Assembly (NCBI GenBank): GCA_016714045.1
Contig: JADJNY010000008.1
Span: forward strand, 186,001-250,000
DNA: 64,000 bases
DNA from: Planctomycetota bacterium
GTDB lineage: Bacteria > Planctomycetota > UBA1135 > GCA-002686595
Direction of reading: 5' to 3'
Positions 57,528-64,000 of the stretch are shown piece after piece. The translations under genes and the position numbers were made by a program. Positions within the stretch are counted from its first letter, which is position 1; the number at the start of each line of letters is the position of its first letter. The notes beneath the pieces are model-generated. The model made no database searches. It had not been told where the DNA came from and saw only the letters and a list, made by a program, of their open reading frames with translations.

Positions 57528-57562
57528 TTGCCCCGGCGCTTCGGGGCCCTAAGCTAGGGCCC
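57528..57562 (+). promoter_or_regulatory. Possible dxr promoter with overlapping palindrome
   Basis: TTGCCC (57528-57533) and TAAGCT (57550-57555) are 16 bases apart. GGGCCCT (57544-57550) pairs with AGGGCCC (57556-57562) around the -10, so an operator is possible. Confidence 0.35.
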
Positions 57563-57595
57563 GCCGCGCAGCGCGGCAACCGCCCCGACGTGCCC

Positions 57596-58768
57596 ATGCG
57601 ATCCCTGCTCCTCCTCGGCAGCACCGGCTCCATCGGGACGCAGACCCTCGACGTCGTGCGGACCGGCGGCGGCTTCCGCGTCGCGGGGCTCGCCGCGCAC
57701 GCGTCGTGGCCGGCCCTCCTGGAGCAGGTGCAGGAGTTTCGGCCGGCCTTCGTCGCCCTCTCCGACCCCGCAGCGGCCGCCGAGCTTGCGCCCAAGCTGC
57801 CGCGCGCGACGCACCTCCTCTCCGGGCCATCGGCGCTCGCGGAGCTCGCGCGCACCGCCGACTACGACGTCGCCGTGCACGGCGTCGTCGGCGCGGCGGG
57901 CCTCGCTGCCTCCGTCGCGGTGCTCGAGCGCGGCAAGCGACTCGCGCTCGCGAACAAGGAGTCGCTCGTGATCGCGGGCGAGCTCCTGATGGGCCTCGCC
58001 GCCGACCGCGGCGGCGAGATCGTGCCGGTCGACAGCGAACACTCCGCGATCTTCCAGTGCCTGCGCGGAGAGCGGCTCGACCGCGTTCGCCGCGTGCTCC
58101 TCACCGCGAGCGGCGGGCCGTTCCGCGAGACGCGCAGCGAGGAGCTGGAGCACGTGACGCCCGCGATGGCGCTCAAGCACCCGAACTGGACGATGGGCCG
58201 GCGCATCACGATCGGGTCGGCCACGCTGATGAACAAGGCGCTCGAAGTGATCGAGCTCCACCACCTCTTCGGCCTCGAGCGCGAACGCATCGAGGTCGTG
58301 ATCCACCCGCAGTCGATCATCCACTCGCTCGTCGAGTTCGTCGACGGGTCCGTGATCGCGCAGATGGGGCCGCCCGACATGCGCGCGCCAATCCACTACG
58401 CGCTCCACCACCCCGACCGCGCGTCGTCGGGGCTCAAGGGCTTCGACCTCGAACTCTTCCGCCGGCTCACGTTCGAGCCAGTCGACTCACGACGCTTCCC
58501 CGCGCTCGAGCTCGGCTATCGCTGCGTCGAGCTCGGCAGCGACTCGGGCAGCACGCTGAACGCCGCCGACGAGGTCAGCGTCGAGGCGTTCCTCTCGAGC
58601 GAGATCCGTTTCCCCGAGATCGCGCGCATCAACGCGCGCGTCCTCGAGCGCCGGCGCGGCGACGCGCGCGGCTTCGACGCGCTCCTGGCGGCCGACGTCC
58701 ACGCACGCGAGCTCGCGCGTGACGAGATCCGACGCTCCGCCGCACCCGCTCCCCAAAGGACTCCGTGA
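57596..58768 (+). CDS. dxr: 1-deoxy-D-xylulose 5-phosphate reductoisomerase
   Basis: A 390-aa enzyme of the MEP isoprenoid pathway. NADPH-binding GSTGSIGTQTLDVVR is at the N-terminus. The LANKESLVIAGELL region, the metal-binding DSEHSAIFQCL and TASGGPFRE, and HPNWTMGRRITIGSATLMNK are all intact. A GTG six bases upstream is another start option. It is followed by rseP with a GTGATG junction, a common pairing. Confidence 0.95.
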   Translation: MRSLLLLGSTGSIGTQTLDVVRTGGGFRVAGLAAHASWPALLEQVQEFRPAFVALSDPAAAAELAPKLPRATHLLSGPSALAELARTADYDVAVHGVVGAAGLAASVAVLERGKRLALANKESLVIAGELLMGLAADRGGEIVPVDSEHSAIFQCLRGERLDRVRRVLLTASGGPFRETRSEELEHVTPAMALKHPNWTMGRRITIGSATLMNKALEVIELHHLFGLERERIEVVIHPQSIIHSLVEFVDGSVIAQMGPPDMRAPIHYALHHPDRASSGLKGFDLELFRRLTFEPVDSRRFPALELGYRCVELGSDSGSTLNAADEVSVEAFLSSEIRFPEIARINARVLERRRGDARGFDALLAADVHARELARDEIRRSAAPAPQRTP

Positions 58769-60588
58769 TGGATTGGCTTTCGAACGTCGGGTCGATCGTG
58801 CTCGTGGCGCTCGGCATCGGTGGAGTGATCTTCCTGCACGAGTGCGGCCACTTCTTCGCCGCGCGGTGGTGCGGCGTGCGCGTCGAGTGCTTCAGCCTCG
58901 GCTTCGGGCCGAAGCTCTTCGGTTGGAAGCGCGGGCCGACGACGTACCAGCTGGCGCTCCTGCCGCTCGGCGGCTACGTGAAGATGGCGGGCGAGGAGGG
59001 CTCGGCGGACGGACGTCCCGCGCCGGACGAGCTGCCTTCGAAGTCGGTCGGGCAGCGCTTCCTCATCTACTCGGGCGGCGTGATCGCGAACGTGCTCACG
59101 GGCCTGATCGTGTTCCCGATCCTGTTCGCGTACGGCGTCCCCTTCCAGGAGCCGGTCGTCGGCGGCGTGACGCCTGGCGGCCCGGCGTGGAACGCGGGCA
59201 TCGAGACCGGCTCGACGATCGTCCGCGTCAACGACCGCAAGATCACGAAGTTCGGCGACATCGCGACCGAGGTGGCGCTCGGCTCGCCCGAGCACGCCGA
59301 GGTCGAGTACCTCGATCCGAACGGCGCGCGGCACGTCGTCGGCCTCGTCCCCGCGTACGACGAAGGCATGGGCGCGTACACGCTCGGCCTCGCGCCGGGC
59401 TACGACCGCCAGGGCAAGATCAGCGTCGAGCCGAACTCCGCGGCCGCGCGCGCCGGCCTCGCCGAGGGCGACCGGCTCGTCGCGGTCGAGAGCGGCGTGC
59501 CCGGGCTCACGACGCTCGAGGCGCTGCGCCTGCTCAACGCCGAGAGCGCGCCCGTGAAGGGCACCTTCGAACGCGAAGGACGCTCCTTCGAGGCGACGAT
59601 CGCGCTCGAGGAGGACCCCGCTCCGGCGCCCGCGCGGCTCGGTATCCAGCCCGTGGCCTCGCGCGTCGTGGCGCTGCGCGCGAACCCGACGGTTCAAGCG
59701 CTCGGTCTCGCGAAGGACGATCGTCTCCTCGCGGTGAACGGCCGGCCGATCCGGCTCGAGCACGACCTCGTGCGCGCGCTCGCCGGCGCGCAGGAGCGCG
59801 TGCGGCTCGAGTTCCTCCGCGGCGACGAGCCGAAAAGTGCCGAGACCGGCCCGCTCGACGCCGCGGCGGCGCTGCGGTTCGCGCGCGACGTCGCGGTCTC
59901 GTTCGACACGGAGTCGACGCGCGTCAGCGTGCTCGCGGGCTCCCCCGCCGCGTTGGCCGGAGTCCTCGACGGAGACCGCATCGTCCAGATCGACGGCGCG
60001 GAGCCGAAGGCCTGGGAGGACGTGCGCGCCGCCATCCAGAAGAAGAAAGAGGGCACGCTACCCCTCGTCGTCGAACGCGAGGAGGCCGGCGCGAAGCGCT
60101 TCGTCGAGCTCACCGCGACGCTGGCGCCGGGCCACTCGCGTTCCTACGGCTTCGGCCCGCAGGCCGCGATGTACGTCTACCAGGTCTCCGGTCCGGTCGA
60201 AGCCGTGAAGGAGGGCTGGCTCGCGTCGTGGACCTTCCTCGAGGAAGGTTGGCTGACGCTGAAGCGCATCGCGAACCGTCAGGTCTCCGGCGACAACATC
60301 GGCGGGATCATCACGATCGGCGTCGTGTCCAAGAAGTTCGCCGACTCGGGCATCGTGTCGCTGCTCTTCTTCCTGTGCATGCTCAGCATGAACCTCGCGT
60401 TCCTGAACGTGCTGCCGATCCCGGTGCTCGACGGCGGGCACCTGCTCTTCCTCCTCATCGAGAAGGTCAAGGGCTCGCCCGTGTCGGAGAAGGTGCTCGG
60501 CTACAGCCAGATGGTCGGGATCGTGCTGATCCTCTCGCTGATGGTCTACGTCACGTTCAACGACGTGATGCGCTGGATCGTCAACTAG
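58768..60588 (+). CDS. rseP: Site-2 protease RseP with four PDZ-like modules
   Basis: A 606-aa intramembrane zinc metalloprotease. The metal site is HECGH (24-28) and the second catalytic TM has NVLPIPVLDGGHLLF. Between them lie four PDZ-like segments instead of the usual two, at about 128-195, 205-280, 290-352 and 375-437, each with an AGL/GDR(I/L) turn such as ARAGLAEGDRLVAV or ALAGVLDGDRIVQI. It probably cleaves anti-sigma factors and signal-peptide remnants. The longer protein fits the additional PDZ modules. It starts at ATG 58768, overlapping dxr's stop by one base. Confidence 0.92.
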   Translation: MDWLSNVGSIVLVALGIGGVIFLHECGHFFAARWCGVRVECFSLGFGPKLFGWKRGPTTYQLALLPLGGYVKMAGEEGSADGRPAPDELPSKSVGQRFLIYSGGVIANVLTGLIVFPILFAYGVPFQEPVVGGVTPGGPAWNAGIETGSTIVRVNDRKITKFGDIATEVALGSPEHAEVEYLDPNGARHVVGLVPAYDEGMGAYTLGLAPGYDRQGKISVEPNSAAARAGLAEGDRLVAVESGVPGLTTLEALRLLNAESAPVKGTFEREGRSFEATIALEEDPAPAPARLGIQPVASRVVALRANPTVQALGLAKDDRLLAVNGRPIRLEHDLVRALAGAQERVRLEFLRGDEPKSAETGPLDAAAALRFARDVAVSFDTESTRVSVLAGSPAALAGVLDGDRIVQIDGAEPKAWEDVRAAIQKKKEGTLPLVVEREEAGAKRFVELTATLAPGHSRSYGFGPQAAMYVYQVSGPVEAVKEGWLASWTFLEEGWLTLKRIANRQVSGDNIGGIITIGVVSKKFADSGIVSLLFFLCMLSMNLAFLNVLPIPVLDGGHLLFLLIEKVKGSPVSEKVLGYSQMVGIVLILSLMVYVTFNDVMRWIVN

Positions 60589-60592
60589 CGTG

Positions 60593-61558
60593 ATGAAGGC
60601 CTGGGGCCGACTGCTCCGGCTCTCGCTCGCGCCCTCCGCGCTCGCGGACGTCGCGGCGGGCGCGGTGTTCGCCCAGGGCGGCTTCCATCCCGCCGGGCGC
60701 GAGCTGTGGACGATGCTCGCGGCCTCGGCGTGCGTCTACCACGGTGGGATGGCGCTCAACGACTGGAGCGACCGCGAGCACGACGCGCGCACGCGGCCCG
60801 ACCGTCCGATCCCGAGCGGCGCGATTTCCGCGCGCGCCGCGCTCGTGGTCGCTGCGCTCCTCCTCGTGCTCGGCGTGGCGCTCGCATGGAGCGTTGGACC
60901 GAGCACGGGCGCCTGGACGAGCGTCGCGGCCGCCGGCGCGATCGCGTACGACCTCGTCGGTCGCGGACCGGTCCTCGGCCCCGCGCTTCTCGCGCTGTGC
61001 CGCGCGGCGAACCTCGGCTCCGGCATCGCGCTCGGCCTGCTCCACGGGACGTCGCACGTCGGCGCGCCGGTCGAGGTCCAGTACGCGCACCTCGTGCCGC
61101 TCGTCTTCTACGCGGCGTACGTGTTCGGCGTCTCGCGCGTCGGCCGCATGGAGGACGCGGAGGACGACGCGCCGATCGAGCCCGCGCCCTGGATCCTGCT
61201 CGCGCTCGTCGCGCTCGTCGCGCTGCCGTGGTCGCCGCCTCCGGGCCTCGCCCTTTCCGCCGCGCAACTCGATTTCGACTCGAACGGGCACCTCCTGCCG
61301 GTCGTCGTGCTGCGCTGGAGCGCGGGCCTGCTCGCGCTCGCCGCCGCGTACGCTCCGCTGCGGCTCGTCGCCAGGACGCGCACGTGGACGCGGCCGCTCG
61401 TGCTGCGCGCGATGGGGCTGCTGCTGCGCCGGCTCCTCGTGCTCACGGGGTCGCTCGCGCTCGCGACCTGCACGCTCGACGGCGCGCTCGTCGCCGCCGC
61501 GATCCTCGCGGGCTATCCGCTGTCCTTCGCGCTGCGCAAGGTGTTTCCGCCGTCGTGA
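60593..61558 (+). CDS. UbiA-family prenyltransferase
   Basis: A 321-aa polytopic membrane enzyme transferring a prenyl chain to an acceptor. The first Asp-rich motif is NDWSDREHDARTRPDRPIPS and the second region has AYDLVGRG. Eight or nine TM segments are countable. The isoprenoid link with dxr upstream is suggestive, but its acceptor is unknown. The 3' end overlaps the convergent nucleotidyltransferase gene by 46 bases. Confidence 0.85.
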   Translation: MKAWGRLLRLSLAPSALADVAAGAVFAQGGFHPAGRELWTMLAASACVYHGGMALNDWSDREHDARTRPDRPIPSGAISARAALVVAALLLVLGVALAWSVGPSTGAWTSVAAAGAIAYDLVGRGPVLGPALLALCRAANLGSGIALGLLHGTSHVGAPVEVQYAHLVPLVFYAAYVFGVSRVGRMEDAEDDAPIEPAPWILLALVALVALPWSPPPGLALSAAQLDFDSNGHLLPVVVLRWSAGLLALAAAYAPLRLVARTRTWTRPLVLRAMGLLLRRLLVLTGSLALATCTLDGALVAAAILAGYPLSFALRKVFPPS

Positions 61559-62859
61559 CCGAGCTCGCTCGCGCGCCGCGCGAGCCACGCGAGCGCCGCG
61601 TCGCGCGTCGCGAGCCCTCCATCGAGCTGCTCGACCTCCGCTTCGCGCAGGATCCTCCCCCACGCGGGCCCGCGCGGGATGCCGGCGTCCTCGAGGTCCT
61701 GCGCCGCGAGCCACGGCGCGGGCGACACGCCGTCCGGCCCGAGCGCCTCGCGCTCCGCGACGAGCGCGTCGACGACGAGCGTCCCGCGCCGCAGGTGGCG
61801 GTTCCACGCGCGTGCGAGCGCGAGCCCGTCGTCGAAGCCCGGGCTCTGCATCCAAGCGACGCGCTGCGCGCGGCTCGCCGGCACGCGCGCGAGCGGCGCC
61901 ACCTCGCACGCGACCGCCCACGCCGCGGCGACGGCCGAGCGCGTCGAGCGCGCGACGCGCAGTTGGTCGAGCACGTCGAGCGCACGGCGCCGCTCCGCGT
62001 GCCCGAATGCGTTCGTGGCCACGGGGTCAGGGCCGTAGAGCGCGGCGAGCCCGCGCACGAGCCCGGGCGCGGGTCCGAGCTCCCGCAGCGTCGCCGCGCG
62101 CTCGCGAAAGGCCGTCTCGAGGTCGCGCCCGAGGCGCTCGACGAGCCCCGGCACGGCGAGCACGAGCAAATCGCAGCTCCACAGGAGCTCGAGCGCGCGC
62201 GCGCCGTTCGGCCGCGCGAACAGGGTCTCGAGCTCGATGAGCACGCGCTCGGGGCTGACGCCGCGCAGCGCGCCGCGCGCGGCCTCTGCGGCGGCGAGCA
62301 CGTCCGGCGCCGGGACGAGCTCGAGCTGCGCCGCGAAGCGCGCCATGCGCACGAGGCGCAGGCCGTCCTCCTGGAAGCGCTCGCGCGCGACGCCGACGCA
62401 GTGGAGCTCGCGCGCCGCGAGGTGCGGGAGGCCGCCCGTCGGGTCGAGGACCTCGTCCGTCGAGGGATCGAGGTAGAGCGCGTTGCACGTGAAGTCGCGG
62501 CGGCTCGCGTCCTCCTCGACCGTCGCACCGAACTGCACGGAGCTCGGCCTGCGAGCATCGGCGTAGCCGGCTTCGGAGCGGAAGGTCGTGTGCTGCACCT
62601 CGAGCCCATCGACGAGGACGACGAGCGTCCCGAACGCGCGCCCGACGGGCACCGTGCGGAAGCCCGTGCGCTCGACCTCATCGGGCGTCGCGGCGGACGC
62701 CATGTCGACGTCGGCCGGCGTGCGTCCGAGCGCAAGGTCGCGCACCGCGCCGCCGACGATCCACGCGCGGTGTCCGAGCGTCGCGATGCGCTGGGCGAGC
62801 GCGCGCGCGGCGCTCGCGTGGGCGCGGGAAAGGTCTTGCATCGAGGGCCGGCGGAGCAT
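61513..62859 (-). CDS. CCA-adding/poly(A)-type tRNA nucleotidyltransferase
   Basis: A 448-aa (from 62859) class II nucleotidyltransferase. The head has AWIVGGAVRDLALGRTPADV with D-x-D in ADVDMAS, then RRDFTCNALYLDP and EDGLRLVRMARFAAQL. It lacks the RRFRLVH signature of PcnB, so CCA addition is more likely. An alternative start is at 62841. With pcnB at 8289 the window holds two members of this family. All three tRNAs here encode CCA, so repair is the likely role. Confidence 0.82.
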   Translation of the reverse strand: MLRRPSMQDLSRAHASAARALAQRIATLGHRAWIVGGAVRDLALGRTPADVDMASAATPDEVERTGFRTVPVGRAFGTLVVLVDGLEVQHTTFRSEAGYADARRPSSVQFGATVEEDASRRDFTCNALYLDPSTDEVLDPTGGLPHLAARELHCVGVARERFQEDGLRLVRMARFAAQLELVPAPDVLAAAEAARGALRGVSPERVLIELETLFARPNGARALELLWSCDLLVLAVPGLVERLGRDLETAFRERAATLRELGPAPGLVRGLAALYGPDPVATNAFGHAERRRALDVLDQLRVARSTRSAVAAAWAVACEVAPLARVPASRAQRVAWMQSPGFDDGLALARAWNRHLRRGTLVVDALVAEREALGPDGVSPAPWLAAQDLEDAGIPRGPAWGRILREAEVEQLDGGLATRDAALAWLARRASELGHDGGNTLRSAKDSG

Positions 62860-62972
62860 GGAGTGTCGAGCGTACGCGCTGGAGAGCGCGCGAGCGAGGG
62901 CGCGGTGCGAACGACGCCCTTCGAAGCCCTCGCGCCGCTCCCGTCGCGACGACGAGGGGAGCACGATTCGCG

Positions 62973-63551
62973 ATGCAGAGCGGAGCCAGCTTGGGCGGGC
63001 AGGCGTCTTCCGGGACCCGGACGGGACCGATTCAGGGCAACACGAGCACGACGGCCGCGCGCCGCGCGCTCGGGGTCGTCGATTACCTGACGCTCGCCGC
63101 GATCGGGCTCGTGGTCGTGCTCGTGTCGCTGCCGCGGCTGCGCGCGTTCGCGCTGCGGGAGAACGAACGCGATGCCGTCCACATGCTGCGCCTCCTGGCG
63201 GGCGACGCCCTGCGGCACGGCGAGGTGCTCCGCGCCGGCGGCCTCGGCGCGCTGCTCGCCTCGAACGACGCGCACCGCGTGCGGCTCGAAGATTTGGAGC
63301 TCGTCGAGGGCGGGCGGTTGCGTCGGCACGGCTACCTCTTCGATGCGCGCGAGGCCGCGCCGGGGCGGTGGGTGTTGCGCGCCTGGCCGTGGGATCACGG
63401 GCACACGGGCGTCGGCGCGTTCCAAATCGCGCCGGGCGGGGCGCTGCACGGGCATCGCAACGCGGACGGGAGGCTCAGCGGTCCGGGAGCGCCCCCGCCG
63501 GCGTTGCTCGATCCGGCGGCGGCCGGCTGGGTCGTGATGCGCGACGAGTGA
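62973..63551 (+). CDS. Membrane-anchored, pilin-like protein of unknown function
   Basis: A 192-aa protein whose N-terminal part has one hydrophobic helix (VDYLTLAAIGLVVVLVSLPR) preceded by a basic segment, then a charged LRAFALRENERDAVHMLRLL continuation. This resembles type IV pseudopilins, though the usual cleavage motif with Phe+1/Glu+5 is not evident. The globular part ends in GAPPPALLDPAAAGWVVMRD. It is divergently oriented from the nucleotidyltransferase gene. Role unknown. Confidence 0.55.
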   Translation: MQSGASLGGQASSGTRTGPIQGNTSTTAARRALGVVDYLTLAAIGLVVVLVSLPRLRAFALRENERDAVHMLRLLAGDALRHGEVLRAGGLGALLASNDAHRVRLEDLELVEGGRLRRHGYLFDAREAAPGRWVLRAWPWDHGHTGVGAFQIAPGGALHGHRNADGRLSGPGAPPPALLDPAAAGWVVMRDE

Positions 63552-63589
63552 GCGCGGCGGGCGGGCTCCTGAGTGTCCGCCCCGCGCTT

Positions 63590-64000
63590 TCAATCGCTCG
63601 CGACAGAAGCGCGCGAGGTCGGCGCGGCCGATCAGGTCGAACACCTGCGCGACCGCACCGAGGTCGCGGCCCTGCTCGGCGATCTGTCGGCCGGGGTTGA
63701 GCTCGCCGGTCGTTCGCACCTCGGAAGTGCCGAGCGCCGCGAGGTCGCGCAGCGCGCCGTCCGCGTCGATGGAGCCCGTGCGCACGGCCGCGAGCTGGCT
63801 CGCGGCGTCCAGCTCGAGCACGAGCGGCAGCGGCAGCGCGGGGAACGGCCCGAGCACGTCGATCAAGAACACCTGCAGCGCCTCGAGGAAGCGCGCGTCG
63901 GCCTCGCCGGTCGCCGCCTCGAGGCCGAGCTCTGCGAGGCGCGTCCGGAGCGCGGCGCGCGCGTCGGGCGGGCCTTGCACGACGAACGCGATCCGCGCCT
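63590..64000 (-). CDS. Unknown protein, truncated by window edge, 3' end uncertain
   Basis: The minus-strand frame entering at base 64000 reads through ARFLEALQVFLIDVLGPFPA, LPLPLVLELDAASQLAAVRT and GQIA-like PGRQIAEQGRDLGAVAQVFD. It has no stop until far into the neighbouring genes. A TGA in an adjacent frame at 63592-63590 is a plausible true end if one indel is assumed. The N-terminus is outside the window. No family recognised. Confidence 0.45.

Noticed and set aside
61443..63589. 845-codon minus-strand frame through the cca-like and 62973 genes
   Set aside because: Only the portion near the window end has protein-like composition; the rest runs antisense or out of frame to other genes.

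Overview
This is a 64 kb stretch of very GC-rich bacterial chromosome carrying mostly housekeeping genes, many in short runs with 1- or 4-base stop/start overlaps (ATGA, GTGA, TGATG). Several features suggest an uncultured member of the Planctomycetota: HEAT-repeat secreted proteins opening with an AHGGTY motif, FG-GAP proteins, and a single-subunit type-B SdhC. That assignment is inference, because there is no rRNA gene in the window. Promoters that can be read are ordinary sigma-70 type, and several put the -10 box only 8-18 bases before the start codon.

Layout. 1-9731: a partial amidohydrolase-like gene, tRNA-dihydrouridine synthase, a UreH-like nickel transporter, a BaiN/HI0933-type flavoprotein, an SRPBCC protein, class I aldolase, a secreted unknown and PcnB. 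9845-19028: tRNA-Trp, rsmG, MscS, tRNA-Leu(CAG), the tldD-pmbA pair, then smpB, an FG-GAP protein and ssrA (tmRNA), so both trans-translation components lie within 2.3 kb, followed by a lipoprotein-like gene. 19025-26233: flippase-like membrane protein, PfkB kinase, ThpR, recA, alaS. 26355-31967: the fatty-acid cluster rpmF-plsX-fabH-fabD-fabG-acpP-fabF. 32104-36947: a UAP1-like pyrophosphorylase, ddl-dapB, tRNA-Leu(CAA), a kinase-like protein and an Nfu-type protein. 37038-44051: CvpA, two unknowns and sdhCAB.

44023-54258 is the most accessory part. It holds a histidine-kinase-like gene divergent from two tandem paralogous HEAT-repeat exported proteins (AHGGTY at the start, GILDxL at the end), then a membrane spermidine-synthase-like protein with a coupled TM protein, a hydrolase-like protein and a secreted repeat-like protein next to purM. 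55422-57461 is a NUDIX hydrolase gene split by an IS481-like element with a 5-bp target duplication. 57596-62859 holds dxr, a four-PDZ RseP, a UbiA-family prenyltransferase and a CCA/poly(A)-type nucleotidyltransferase. The window ends in a partial unknown gene.

A pervasive oddity is reading-frame damage. rsmG, recA, a 547-aa unknown, the second HEAT protein, the gene at 49822-50354, the hydrolase-like gene and the transposase all switch frame. Most of the switches are explained by loss of one CG/GC dinucleotide from a CGCG run or one base from a G run. fabF lacks about 95 codons including two catalytic histidines. The small indels look more like consensus errors than biology; the fabF gap and the IS insertion look structural.
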